Notes: generated from the sequence alone by a model not told the origin. DNA of 64,000 bases from an uncultured Winogradskyella sp. (GCF_947501905.1 NZ_CANMXL010000001.1:310001-374000), one strand, 5' to 3'. Shown: positions 8,100 to 17,127, counted from the stretch's first letter. Numbers and translations: made by a program.

Positions 8100-9077
8100 T
8101 CACTCTGGAAACCCATTCAGGCTCAAAGTTTGTAAAGTATTACTCTCATTCAAGTAGATAAAATACACTTGTAACTCAGGATGAAACTTTAAAAACTCTT
8201 TAGTGCCTTCTACTCCCATTGCCTGAAAAGTAGTTGCATAACCATCCGCTAACATAGCATTTGGTGCAATTACCGAAACACTTAAAACATTAGTTTTTGT
8301 AGGATAACCCGTTTTAGTATCAATGATATGAGCATATCTATTCCCAGCTTCATCGACCTTAAACTTACGATACGTGCCAGAAGTCGCCATACCTTTATTA
8401 GTTAATGTTATGGCTTTTGAATACGATTTGGTATCATCAAAATTTGGGTCCTCAATACCAACTGTCCAGCCTTTTCCACTTTCTTTATTAATACCTGAAG
8501 CACGTAAATCGCCCCCAATATCAACTAAAAAATCACCAATACCTTTTGATGCTATAAATTCTGAGATAACATCAATACCATAACCTTTAGCAATAGCATT
8601 AAAATCCAAATAAGCTTTATTTTGCCTAATAAATTTTGTTGGCGTTTTTATAACTCTATCAAAACCAACATAAGTCATTAAATTATTAATAGTTGTACTA
8701 TCTGTCAAAAATTTATTTTCATCTGGACCAAAATTCCATGCGTTAACTACATTACCAATTGTTGGATCAAAAACACCTTTTGATTCTTTAAAGATTTTCT
8801 TAGACGCATTAAATACTTTTATAAAATGCGCATCAACTTCTACAGGTTCATTTCTGTTCCACTTAGATATATCAGAATCTGAAATATATGTCGAAAGTGA
8901 GTTATTAATTACAGCAAACAAGCTATCAAACTCTTTTTGATAATTAGTTTCAGAATAATATTGAATATTATAAGTTGTGCCAAAGATAGGCCCACTCAAC
9001 TTAGTATTTGTTGGTTCTTTTTCTTCACATGAAACAAAAAGTACTACTATACTTAAAACTAAAAAAAATCTTCTCAT
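8100..9077 (-). CDS. apbE: FAD:protein FMN transferase, lipoprotein
   Basis: 325 residues. Transfers FMN from FAD to a Thr in the target, and is the enzyme that flavinylates NqrB and NqrC and related proteins. The signal sequence ends in lipobox LFVSC (Cys17), so it is tethered in the periplasm, where the target Thr residues are exposed. Family signatures: GTTYNIQYY, GVFDPTIGNVVNAW, LDFNAIAKGYGID, FLVDIGGDLRASG, GMATSGTYRKF, AHIIDTKTGYPT and ADGYATTFQAMG. It is last of three closely spaced minus-strand genes (5 bases after the 125-residue gene) about 3.4 kb from nqrF, matching its expected job. Confidence 0.95.
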   Translation of the reverse strand: MRRFFLVLSIVVLFVSCEEKEPTNTKLSGPIFGTTYNIQYYSETNYQKEFDSLFAVINNSLSTYISDSDISKWNRNEPVEVDAHFIKVFNASKKIFKESKGVFDPTIGNVVNAWNFGPDENKFLTDSTTINNLMTYVGFDRVIKTPTKFIRQNKAYLDFNAIAKGYGIDVISEFIASKGIGDFLVDIGGDLRASGINKESGKGWTVGIEDPNFDDTKSYSKAITLTNKGMATSGTYRKFKVDEAGNRYAHIIDTKTGYPTKTNVLSVSVIAPNAMLADGYATTFQAMGVEGTKEFLKFHPELQVYFIYLNESNTLQTLSLNGFPE

Positions 9078-9082
9078 TTGGG

Positions 9083-9460
9083 TTAGTTTAAATTGGCTTC
9101 AATAACTTGAATGCCATTATATTCAATTAAATAATCTTCATTAAGATAGATTGGCAAATCTTCACCATTAGGATTTCCTAGACCGACTCCAGCATATAAT
9201 ACTTTGGCATCTTTCTTAAAAGCATGCTGCTTAAAGGTTTCCATCCAAACTATATCGTAATTATTCGGATTTTCAGGCAAAATAGTAGCTCTAACTATCA
9301 CAAAAAAATATTGACTATTCTTATCGATACAAACAAATTGCGGATGCTTTTTAAGCTTACTATTTATAGCCACAAATTCAAAACCACGAGATTCTAAATC
9401 CTTACCAACATAATTCATGGCAAGGTTGTGTAGTTCCTGTTTTGATAATGGTTTACTCAT
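9083..9460 (-). CDS. conserved uncharacterised protein next to apbE
   Basis: 125 residues, no signal peptide or membrane segment. It opens SKPLSKQELHNLAMNYVGKDLESRGFEFVAINS and later has PQFVCIDKNSQYFFVIVRA and VLYAGVGLGNPNGEDLPIYLNEDYLI, a mixed alpha/beta pattern that suggests a small single-domain protein. As I recall, relatives in Flavobacteriia are often labelled Na+-translocating NADH-quinone reductase subunit F, but it has no ferredoxin, FAD or NADH motif and the true NqrF is at 12455-13765, so that label should not be carried over. It overlaps the DUF4846 gene by 8 bases and precedes apbE by 5 bases. A role in quinone reductase flavinylation or assembly is possible from context only. 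Confidence 0.7.
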   Translation of the reverse strand: MSKPLSKQELHNLAMNYVGKDLESRGFEFVAINSKLKKHPQFVCIDKNSQYFFVIVRATILPENPNNYDIVWMETFKQHAFKKDAKVLYAGVGLGNPNGEDLPIYLNEDYLIEYNGIQVIEANLN

Positions 9461-10319
9461 CTTTAAATCTCACAAACTTAGAGTTTGTAAAGGTAAAGCC
9501 TGGCACAGATATTTCCGAATTTAATTGCAATTTATACCATGGAGAAATAGCAGAATCATCCAAGTTTTTTAATAAATGAATACTTTGTGCAGGTGTATTG
9601 CCTTGAATAAGTAGAAACATACGCTCATCATTTTCATTTTGGGTTATATCTGCAATCATAATAACATGCCCAGGAAAACCACCTACTATAAGCATATCCC
9701 CAATCTTTAAGTCTTTAATTGATTTAATTTCTTTCAACTCATTATTTAGAGACATGGTACCAGAATACGTATAGATAAGATTAAGGTATTTATAGAAATT
9801 AGCTTTAGAGTTATCTGATTGTGCTGTCTTATGAAACGTTACTTTATTACCATTAATTTTTGGCCTGTAACCTTCGGCATATTTTTGCCAAGAGCAATAA
9901 TGCCCGCTTGTAAACTTAAAGCCTATTTTACCTTTCTGATTCGTTTTCCAAAGATATTCACTTCTTAATCTAATTAGAGCATCTGCACATTGCTGCAATC
10001 CATTACTCGGTACATCAACATCTAAAACGCCTACATGTCCTAACTGATAGAAATAAGGTTCACCATCATAATTAATGACCTTGGTTCCAAATTTTTTGAG
10101 ATTTTGATGCCTTATATAATGCTGAAATGATGAAGAATCATATGGCACTCTAGTAAAACCTTCAGGAATCTTCACTCTTTCTTTTATGTTTTTTCCGCTT
10201 TTGTTTAAGTACGTAGGCTTGGTTACAACTGCCACAACTGTTTGCTTCACAGGTTGAAACTGAAACGCAAAAACAACAATAGCAACAATTACAAAAAGAA
10301 AGAAGAGTAGTTTTTTCAT
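9453..10319 (-). CDS. DUF4846-type exported protein
   Basis: 288 residues from the ATG at 10319; a TTG one codon upstream is less likely. The N-terminal hydrophobic stretch (about 2-19) is a signal peptide or anchor. The body matches what I recall of DUF4846: IPEGFTRVP, SSSFQHYIRHQNLKK, VLDVDVPSNGLQQCADALIRLRSEYLW, FTSGHYCSWQKYAEGYRP and MLIVGGFPGHVIMIADI. The paired Cys and His positions (HYCSW and GHVIMI) resemble an NlpC/P60-like arrangement, but catalysis is unproven. It is the first gene of the unit leading to apbE. Confidence 0.75.
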   Translation of the reverse strand: MKKLLFFLFVIVAIVVFAFQFQPVKQTVVAVVTKPTYLNKSGKNIKERVKIPEGFTRVPYDSSSFQHYIRHQNLKKFGTKVINYDGEPYFYQLGHVGVLDVDVPSNGLQQCADALIRLRSEYLWKTNQKGKIGFKFTSGHYCSWQKYAEGYRPKINGNKVTFHKTAQSDNSKANFYKYLNLIYTYSGTMSLNNELKEIKSIKDLKIGDMLIVGGFPGHVIMIADITQNENDERMFLLIQGNTPAQSIHLLKNLDDSAISPWYKLQLNSEISVPGFTFTNSKFVRFKDE

Positions 10320-10375
10320 CAATAGTAGTAACGGTTAATATGAGAAGTTTCGTATTTAATTTCTATTTTTAAGTC

Positions 10376-11815
10376 ATGAGTAACTACCCATTATCAAAAC
10401 GTATTGGCCTTTTTTTTGGACCAATTTTATTTTTAGTAATTCAATTTTCTTCATTTAACTTGATTTCCGAGACCGCAGATACAGTAATCGGCGTTGCGCT
10501 TTGGATGGTTATTTGGTGGATTACAGAGGCTGTTTCAATATCTGTTACCGCACTTTTACCACTTTTATTATTTCCACTTTTCAAAATTATGCCAATGGCA
10601 GATGTAGGTGCAAACTATGGAAGTCCAATCGTATTTCTTTTCTTTGGTGGTTTTGTTTTGGCTTTAGCATTAGAAAAAGTGAATCTTCATAAACGTATAG
10701 CCTTAACTATAATTAATCTTACCGGCACATCACCAAACCGTGTTATTTTGGGGTTTATGATTGCTACAGCTTTTATGAGCATGTGGATTAGTAACACTGC
10801 AAGTACAGTAGTAATGCTTCCTATTGCCATGTCTGTAATTAATCTTTTAATAGACGATAAAGATGGCTTTACAAAAGCCGATAAAAATTTTGCGCTAAGT
10901 GTTATGCTAGGTATTGCATTTGCAGCCAACGCTGGCGGAATAGCTACTGTTATTGGCACACCACCAAACTCGGTATTGATAGGATTATTAGAAAACGAAT
11001 ATAATATGGAAGTTTCATTTGCAAAATGGATGTCGTTTGGATTACCATTTTCAGTATTACTCATAACTATTGTATATCTGGTTCTAGTAAAGTTTTTATT
11101 TCCGTGTAAAGATTTAGTTTTTGGCGCATCATCATCTGTGATTTCAGATGAGTTAAAAAAATTAGGAAAGCTGACGCCTAAAGAGCGTCATGTATTAATC
11201 ATTTTTGCAGTTATTGTTTCGCTATGGATTTTTAGAGGTCTTATCAATTCACTATTACCCAATTTAAAACTTTCTGACACCATTATAAGTATTTTTGGTG
11301 CAATTGCCCTATTTGCCATTCCGCATAACTTAAAGAAAGGAGATTTTGTTTTGCAATGGAAAGATACTCAGAAACTAGCTTGGGGTATTTTAATTCTTTT
11401 CGGTGGTGGACTAGCATTAGCTAAAGGCATGTCTGCAAGTGGCATTGTGGACGTTGTTGCAAATGGCATCTCAAATGCAAATATTGGTATTCTAATTACC
11501 GCTTCTTTACTAATTCTGCTCATGTTATTTATGACTGAATTAATGAGTAATGTTGCACTTACCGCAGTTCTAATTCCAGTAGTAGCAGGTATAGCTATTG
11601 GATTAGAAATTCCCATTTTACATTTATTGATTCCGGTAACAATTGCGAGCAGTTGTGCCTTTATGTTACCTATGGCTACACCGCCAAATGCTATAGTTTT
11701 TGCTAGTGGTTTTATTAAAGTGCATCAAATGGCTCGTGCTGGTATTATCTTGAATTTGATTTCTGTAGCTTTATTAATCTTATTATTTCAATTTGTGATG
11801 CCGATTTTGTTTTAA
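10376..11815 (+). CDS. SLC13/DASS family sodium:dicarboxylate symporter
   Basis: 479 residues, about 11-12 membrane helices. The two signature SNT-type motifs of the DASS family are present: MWISNTASTVVMLP in the first half and MTELMSNVALTAVLIPV in the second, together with GTPPNSVLIG and MATPPNAIVFASG at the two hairpin tips. Members import di- or tricarboxylates or sulfate with sodium ions. Dicarboxylate is the most likely substrate, not proven. A sodium symporter beside a sodium-exporting NADH dehydrogenase is a sensible pairing, since Nqr supplies the gradient, though adjacency may be chance. Divergent from the apbE unit. Confidence 0.9.
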   Translation: MSNYPLSKRIGLFFGPILFLVIQFSSFNLISETADTVIGVALWMVIWWITEAVSISVTALLPLLLFPLFKIMPMADVGANYGSPIVFLFFGGFVLALALEKVNLHKRIALTIINLTGTSPNRVILGFMIATAFMSMWISNTASTVVMLPIAMSVINLLIDDKDGFTKADKNFALSVMLGIAFAANAGGIATVIGTPPNSVLIGLLENEYNMEVSFAKWMSFGLPFSVLLITIVYLVLVKFLFPCKDLVFGASSSVISDELKKLGKLTPKERHVLIIFAVIVSLWIFRGLINSLLPNLKLSDTIISIFGAIALFAIPHNLKKGDFVLQWKDTQKLAWGILILFGGGLALAKGMSASGIVDVVANGISNANIGILITASLLILLMLFMTELMSNVALTAVLIPVVAGIAIGLEIPILHLLIPVTIASSCAFMLPMATPPNAIVFASGFIKVHQMARAGIILNLISVALLILLFQFVMPILF

Positions 11816-11931
11816 ATAAAATCGCTTTTTGATGACATTTTTAAAGATTGAAAGGAATCATCTACAAACCTTAACATCCTAACGCTCAATTTTTTCGTAT
11901 CTTAATTGTCCGAAAAAGAAAAATTGATACT

Positions 11932-12381
11932 ATGAAAACTTCAAAACGTTTTGAAGCTGCTATAGAAAAACTCTATACAGCATTTCATAATAATACACTA
12001 AATCCTGAATGTTGTAAACAATGTGCAGTAGGTAATATTTTGAATAACACTGAAAGTTGGAAATATTTATCTGATGAGCATGGCTCTACTAATTTGAATT
12101 ATATTGGAACATTTCATCAGAATTTAGGGCGTCGTTTTAATGGTTATACACCATTAGAGTTATTGACTATTGAATCTATTTTCTTAAAAGCCTGCGGTTA
12201 CAAACTACCATTACATCATAAAAACGGAAAACCAAACAACCCAACAGATAAGCATGTGCTTTTTAAAGCACTAACAGCTGTGATATCACATCTGTGTAGA
12301 CTAGAAGGTATAGCAAACATTATGAACTACTCTAAACTCTTTGAGTACGAAAATGATAAACCAAAATATGCATTAGCTTAA
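11932..12381 (+). CDS. conserved protein with CCxQC cysteine motif, unknown function
   Basis: 149 residues, cytosolic by sequence. Starts KTSKRFEAAIEKLYTAFHNNTLNPECCKQCAVGNILNN, with a CCKQC motif around residue 27-31 and two further Cys (KACGYKLPL and SHLCRLEG). The layout could bind a metal or an Fe-S cluster, but no known family motif is visible. The rest appears helical. It lies between a sodium symporter and the Nqr operon, convergent with nqrF and sharing a bidirectional terminator. Relation to Nqr is only positional. I do not recognise a named domain. Confidence 0.7.
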   Translation: MKTSKRFEAAIEKLYTAFHNNTLNPECCKQCAVGNILNNTESWKYLSDEHGSTNLNYIGTFHQNLGRRFNGYTPLELLTIESIFLKACGYKLPLHHKNGKPNNPTDKHVLFKALTAVISHLCRLEGIANIMNYSKLFEYENDKPKYALA

Positions 12382-12400
12382 TAAGAATTTTAATAGCATA

Positions 12401-12438
12401 ATACAAAAACCCAACACTTTCGTGTTGGGTTTTTGTAT
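12401..12438. terminator. bidirectional terminator between the CCxQC gene and nqrF
   Basis: A 17-base perfect stem, ATACAAAAACCCAACAC with its complement, around loop TTTC. A/T runs lie on both arms, so it works for the plus-strand gene and for the nqr operon. Confidence 0.9.
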
Positions 12439-12454
12439 TTATATCATCTGAAGT

Positions 12455-13765
12455 TTATCCTCCAAAGTCATCAAATCTAATATGCTCATCTGGGATTCCA
12501 AAATCCTCTCCCATTTTCTGTACTGCTTGGTTCATTAATGGTGGTCCGCAGAAGTATAATTCTATATCCTCTGGCGCTTCGTGATGATTTAAATAATTAT
12601 CAATAACACAATTATGAATAAATCCTACAAAACCGTCACCAGCTTCATCATTAATATCTTTTTTCACTTTCCAATTGTCTTCTTCTAAAGGCTCAGAAAG
12701 TGCCATATAGAATTTAAAATTAGGAAAATCTTGTTCTAATTTTCTAAAGTGCTCGATGTAGAACAATTCACGCTTAGAACGTCCACCGTACCAATAAGTC
12801 ACTTTACGTCCAGTCTTAATGGTTCTGAATAATTCGTATAAGTGCGAACGCATTGGCGCCATACCAGCACCACCACCTACATAAAGCATTTCGCTTTCAG
12901 ACTCGTTAATAAAGAATTCACCATAAGGACCAGATATCGTTACTTTATCTCCTGGTTTTTGCGCAAAAATATAAGATGAAGCCACACCTGGATTCACATC
13001 CATCCATTGGTTTTTAGACCTATCCCATGGCGGTGTTGCAATACGTACATTAAGCATAATTTCTCGACCTTCAGCTGGGTAAGAAGCCATTGAATAAGCA
13101 CGCTCAACAATTTCAGTGTTTTTCATAGTTAATGGCCAAAGCCCAAACTTATCCCATTCCGCTTGAAATTTATCCGCTACTTCATGCTCTTCAGGGTGTG
13201 CTGTAATATCAATATCTGAGTATTTAATTTCACACTCAGGAATTTCAATCTGAATATATCCACCGGCTTTGTATCCCATATCTTCAGGAATCTCAACAAC
13301 AAATTCCTTAATAAAAGAAGCCACATTATAGTTACGCACAACTGTTGCCTCCCATTTTTTGATACCAAATACTTCTTCAGGAATAGTAATTTCCATATCC
13401 TGCTTTACTTTTACCTGACAAGATAAACGCGCCCCATGTTGTAATTCTTTACGAGAGAAGTGAGGTGTTTCAGTTGGTAATGCTTCTCCTCCACCTGATA
13501 AAACGTGACACTCGCATTGAATACAAGTTCCACCACCACCACAAGCAGATGGTAAGAAAATTTTATTTCCACCTAAGGTAGATAATAAAGTTCCACCTGA
13601 AGCTACTTCTATTTCACGTTCGCCATTAATCAGAATCTTTACTGGACCAGATGGCGATAGTTTTTGCTTTACAAATAGTAATAAACTCACCAATACCAAC
13701 GTAATTAACAAAAACGCTGCTACAGTGGCTAATACTGTTCCTAATGTACTTGCTGCTAAAATCAT
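12455..13765 (-). CDS. nqrF: Na+-translocating NADH:quinone reductase subunit F
   Basis: 436 residues. Entry subunit: oxidises NADH and passes electrons through FAD and a 2Fe-2S cluster. One N-terminal membrane helix (about 10-32), then a plant-type ferredoxin domain with cluster ligands Cys75, Cys81, Cys84 and Cys116 (ACGGGGTCIQCEC plus LSCQV). The FAD/NAD domain has RAYSMASYPAEG (FAD binding), YVGGGAGMAPMRSHLYEL (NAD binding) and YFCGPPLMNQAV near the end. Last gene of nqrABCDEF; nqrE ends 2 bases upstream. Confidence 0.98.
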   Translation of the reverse strand: MILAASTLGTVLATVAAFLLITLVLVSLLLFVKQKLSPSGPVKILINGEREIEVASGGTLLSTLGGNKIFLPSACGGGGTCIQCECHVLSGGGEALPTETPHFSRKELQHGARLSCQVKVKQDMEITIPEEVFGIKKWEATVVRNYNVASFIKEFVVEIPEDMGYKAGGYIQIEIPECEIKYSDIDITAHPEEHEVADKFQAEWDKFGLWPLTMKNTEIVERAYSMASYPAEGREIMLNVRIATPPWDRSKNQWMDVNPGVASSYIFAQKPGDKVTISGPYGEFFINESESEMLYVGGGAGMAPMRSHLYELFRTIKTGRKVTYWYGGRSKRELFYIEHFRKLEQDFPNFKFYMALSEPLEEDNWKVKKDINDEAGDGFVGFIHNCVIDNYLNHHEAPEDIELYFCGPPLMNQAVQKMGEDFGIPDEHIRFDDFGG

Positions 13766-13767
13766 AT

Positions 13768-14490
13768 TTAGTCTATAGTTTTTGTATTCTCAGCTAATTC
13801 CTTAGCTGTTTCAGTTTGTTTTTCTTCTATTTGAATAGCTTGCTCAGTCTTAGGTGCTTCTTCTTCATCGCCTCCGGTTAACATTCCTCCAAAGCTTAAG
13901 AATCCAATACCCATCAAACCAGTGATTATAAACGTAATCCCTAGACCTCTTAACGGTGCAGGCACTGCGCTATACCTAATTTTTTCACGAATAGCTGCAA
14001 TAGCCAATATGGCTAAGAACCAACCAATCCCAGATGATATTCCGTAATTAAGTGCTAATCCAAAAGTTTCGATTTCACGAGATTGCATAAACAATGAACC
14101 ACCTAAAATGGCACAGTTTACAGCAATTAATGGCAAAAATATACCTAACGAATTATATAATGAAGGAGAAAACTTCTCTACTACAATTTCTACTAATTGT
14201 ACCATTGTTGCTATCGTTGCAATAAACATGATGAAAGACAAAAAGCCTAAATCATAATCTGCATATTCAGGACCTAACCATGATAATGCCCCTGGTTGCA
14301 ATAAATATTGGTCTAATAACCAGTTTAATGGTACTGTAATGGCTAATACAAATATTACTGCGGCACCAAGACCCACAGCTGTTGCTACTTTTTTAGAAAC
14401 TGCTAAATACGAACACATTCCTAAAAACACGGCAAATACCATGTTATCTATAAAAATGGATTTGAAAAATAATTCTAAATGTTCTATCAT
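13768..14490 (-). CDS. nqrE: Na+-translocating NADH:quinone reductase subunit E
   Basis: 240 residues, six membrane helices, homologous to NqrD with inverted topology. Conserved segments include ELFFKSIFIDNMVFAVFLGMCSYLAVSKK (with the conserved Cys26 region), VNCAILGGSLFM (Cys that helps hold the intramembrane iron centre) and IREKIRYSAVPAPLRGLGITFI. The family is usually about 200 residues; here an extra, Glu/Lys/Thr-rich hydrophilic tail of about 38 residues follows the last helix. NqrD lies 33 bases upstream. Confidence 0.96.
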   Translation of the reverse strand: MIEHLELFFKSIFIDNMVFAVFLGMCSYLAVSKKVATAVGLGAAVIFVLAITVPLNWLLDQYLLQPGALSWLGPEYADYDLGFLSFIMFIATIATMVQLVEIVVEKFSPSLYNSLGIFLPLIAVNCAILGGSLFMQSREIETFGLALNYGISSGIGWFLAILAIAAIREKIRYSAVPAPLRGLGITFIITGLMGIGFLSFGGMLTGGDEEEAPKTEQAIQIEEKQTETAKELAENTKTID

Positions 14491-14523
14491 TTTCTTATGC
14501 TTTTATAGTTGAAGCTATAACGC

Positions 14524-15168
14524 TTAATCTTCTATTAAATCTTTATTTCTACTACGTTGTACCCAAATAATGAGTCCTACAATGATTAAAGCCATTGGCG
14601 GCATTAACATAAAACCATTATTCTCATATCCTATAGAGTAAACAAATGTCTTTTCAATTGGATCTCCTAAAACAGGAATACCTAATAAAGTACCCGACCC
14701 CAATAACTCTCTAAAGAAACCTACGATAATAAGAATAACTGCATAGCCAAGTGCATTACCAATACCATCTAAAAAGGATTTCCAAGGTCCATTACCCAAG
14801 GCGAAGGCTTCAAAACGTCCCATAATAATACAGTTGGTAATAATTAATCCAACAAATACTGATAGGGTTTTACTTAGCTCGTAAGCAAAAGCCTTAAGCA
14901 CTTGATCAACTATAATTACTAGTGAAGCTACAACAATAAGTTGTACAATAATTCTAATTTTTGATGGTATAATATTTCTTATTAAAGAAATAACTACGTT
15001 ACCTATTCCTAATACAAACAATACGGCAATACTCATAACAATAGAAGCTTTAAGCTCTGCTGTAATTGCTAATGCTGAACATATACCTAATACCTGAATA
15101 GTAATTGGGTTATTATCTGCTAACGGGTCTGTAATTAACTTTGCGTCTTTTTTTGAAAGTAGTCCCAT
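14524..15168 (-). CDS. nqrD: Na+-translocating NADH:quinone reductase subunit D
   Basis: 214 residues, six membrane helices. Recognised by PLADNNPITIQVLGICSALAIT at the start, the NCIIMGRFEAFALGNGPWKSFLDGIGNALGY segment with the conserved Cys, and FFRELLGSGTLLG. Together with NqrE it forms the membrane core that holds an iron centre and passes electrons across the membrane. Starts 1 base after nqrC ends. Confidence 0.97.
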   Translation of the reverse strand: MGLLSKKDAKLITDPLADNNPITIQVLGICSALAITAELKASIVMSIAVLFVLGIGNVVISLIRNIIPSKIRIIVQLIVVASLVIIVDQVLKAFAYELSKTLSVFVGLIITNCIIMGRFEAFALGNGPWKSFLDGIGNALGYAVILIIVGFFRELLGSGTLLGIPVLGDPIEKTFVYSIGYENNGFMLMPPMALIIVGLIIWVQRSRNKDLIED

Positions 15169-15169
15169 A

Positions 15170-15916
15170 TTATTGTAAAGTTTTAAAGTAAGGTAAATAC
15201 AATTTTAAGTCTTTCTTAATCATTGCAGATACGCCATCTCCTGTAATCGTAGCACCTGCTAAAGCATCAACTTCGTAATCGTCTTTAATTTTATTTGTTG
15301 GGTCATTGTTACCTTTTGCAACTGTAATGCCTTTGAACACACCCGCATCAGTTAATAAACGTTCACCATTAAAATCATCCATAAAATAACGTTGCTTAAT
15401 ATTTGCACCTAGACCAGGTGTTTCACCTTTATGATCAAAAAATGCACCTTGCACAACCATATCTGCATCTAAAGCTACATAGCCCCAAATAGCATCCCAT
15501 AAACCTTTTCCTCTAATTGGTGCTACATAGAACGTCTTACCATCTTTTTCTCCAACAAATAAAGGCAAACGTCTTGTCCCCCCGTTTTTAGCTTTGGCTT
15601 GTTCTTTCTTAATATCAATTAAATAAGCTTCGTTATCTTCTTTGGCTTCTCCATTTTCGATAACTAATTGTTGCTTTATATATTTAGAAAATTCATCAGC
15701 AACCTTATCAGTAGAAACAAAAGTAATATCTCCTTTGTCTACATTACCATTAACACCCATTGCATAAAGGATGTTTTGTTGCTTTTCCATTCTTTCATTT
15801 TCATCAATATTTGGAGCTAATGAAGATGCTGTGAAGGCCAGTAATGAGCCTACAACTAAAACCATTATTACTGCAAATATGATGGTGTACGAATTTTTAT
15901 CTGTATCAACTGCCAT
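15170..15916 (-). CDS. nqrC: Na+-translocating NADH:quinone reductase subunit C
   Basis: 248 residues with one N-terminal membrane helix (about 12-30) and a periplasmic FMN-binding domain. FMN is bound covalently to a Thr; the site here is DALAGAT with Thr223, so Ala replaces the usual Ser/Thr of the D-x-x-(S/T)-G-A-T motif. Other family marks: GKGLWDAIWGYVALD, FDHKGETPGLGANIK. Requires ApbE, encoded at 8100-9077. Ends 1 base before nqrD; nqrB ends 2 bases upstream. Confidence 0.97.
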   Translation of the reverse strand: MAVDTDKNSYTIIFAVIMVLVVGSLLAFTASSLAPNIDENERMEKQQNILYAMGVNGNVDKGDITFVSTDKVADEFSKYIKQQLVIENGEAKEDNEAYLIDIKKEQAKAKNGGTRRLPLFVGEKDGKTFYVAPIRGKGLWDAIWGYVALDADMVVQGAFFDHKGETPGLGANIKQRYFMDDFNGERLLTDAGVFKGITVAKGNNDPTNKIKDDYEVDALAGATITGDGVSAMIKKDLKLYLPYFKTLQ

Positions 15917-15918
15917 AA

Positions 15919-17127
15919 TTATGCTGCTTTTACTTTTACACGTTTAAGTCTTCGCTTTACATTGCCTTGTATCACATAGTGATCAATAGTCGGTGCGAAA
16001 ACATTCATTAATAATATTGCTAAGAATACACCTTCTGGGTATGCTGGATTAAATACACGAATCATAATAGAAATAAATCCGATTAAAAAACCGTAAATCC
16101 ATTTTCCTTTATTGGTTTGTGCCGCAGTCACAGGGTCTGTTGCCATATAAACCGCACCAAATAAAATACTACCTATAATTAGATGTTGCCAGAAAGGCAC
16201 ATTCATTAATCCGTAAAATTTACTTGATTCACCAATCCATTCTGCAGAAACAACACCATTAAAGATTAAGCCCATTGTTAAAGCTCCAATTAATGTAGAA
16301 ACAATAATTCTCCAGCTTCCAATTTTAGTAAAGATTAAGAATAAGGCACCTATAATAATTAAGAATTTAGATGTCTCTCCAACCGAACCAGGAATAATTC
16401 CCCAGAACATATCCCAAATATCATGGCCTAATGTGCCATTATTTTGAGCTAAACTTCCTAAAATTGTTTCTCCTGAATAAGCATCTGGTGTTCCAGTTGC
16501 CGCATTAGCTCCATGAACCCAAACTTTATCGCCTGACATCCAAGTAGGATATGCAAAGAATAAGAATGCACGAATAGTTAATGCAGGATTAAGAATATTC
16601 ATTCCAGTACCACCAAAAACTTCTTTACCTATAACAACACCAAAAACAACTGCTACTGACAACATCCATAATGGAATATCTACAGGAACAATTAATGGCA
16701 CTAGCATACCAGTAACTAAATAACCTTCCTCAACTTCGTGTCCTTTAATAATTGCAAAAACAAATTCTACTGCTAAACCTACGCCATAAGAAACGACCAC
16801 TAACGGAAGCACTTTCCAAAGACCAATAACTAAGTTATCCCAAGTCCAAAATGAAGCTCCTAAAAAACCATCAGCACGCTCAATTAAACCTTGAGCTAAA
16901 TAATGTTGATAACCCGCATTAAACATACCAAATATTAAACATGGTACTAAGGCCATGATTACTGTATTCATTGTACGCTTTAAATCGTCAGCTGCCTTAA
17001 TATGAGTCCCATTATGAGTGGTCTCATTTGGCATGTATAAAAACGTGAATAAAGCATTAAATCCAGGAAGCCATTTTTTGTCCTGATTCTTAACTTTAAA
17101 ATTGTGTAATTTTTGTTTTAAACCCAT
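15919..17127 (-). CDS. nqrB: Na+-translocating NADH:quinone reductase subunit B
   Basis: 402 residues, about ten membrane helices. Carries covalent FMN and riboflavin and lies in the sodium path. Conserved segments: MNTVIMALVPCLIFGMFNAGYQ, GKEVFGGTGMNILNPALTIRAFLFFAYP and YMATDPVTAAQTNKGKWIYG. The FMN site reads DAYSGET with Thr221 as acceptor; the usual motif is SGAT, so Glu220 replaces the Ala. The bases (gga gaa aca on the coding strand) read cleanly. It overlaps nqrA by one base (TAATG). Confidence 0.97.
   Translation of the reverse strand: MGLKQKLHNFKVKNQDKKWLPGFNALFTFLYMPNETTHNGTHIKAADDLKRTMNTVIMALVPCLIFGMFNAGYQHYLAQGLIERADGFLGASFWTWDNLVIGLWKVLPLVVVSYGVGLAVEFVFAIIKGHEVEEGYLVTGMLVPLIVPVDIPLWMLSVAVVFGVVIGKEVFGGTGMNILNPALTIRAFLFFAYPTWMSGDKVWVHGANAATGTPDAYSGETILGSLAQNNGTLGHDIWDMFWGIIPGSVGETSKFLIIIGALFLIFTKIGSWRIIVSTLIGALTMGLIFNGVVSAEWIGESSKFYGLMNVPFWQHLIIGSILFGAVYMATDPVTAAQTNKGKWIYGFLIGFISIMIRVFNPAYPEGVFLAILLMNVFAPTIDHYVIQGNVKRRLKRVKVKAA

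Noticed and set aside
9083-9460. NqrF label for the 125-residue protein
   Set aside because: No ferredoxin cysteines, FAD or NADH motif; the true nqrF is at 12455-13765.
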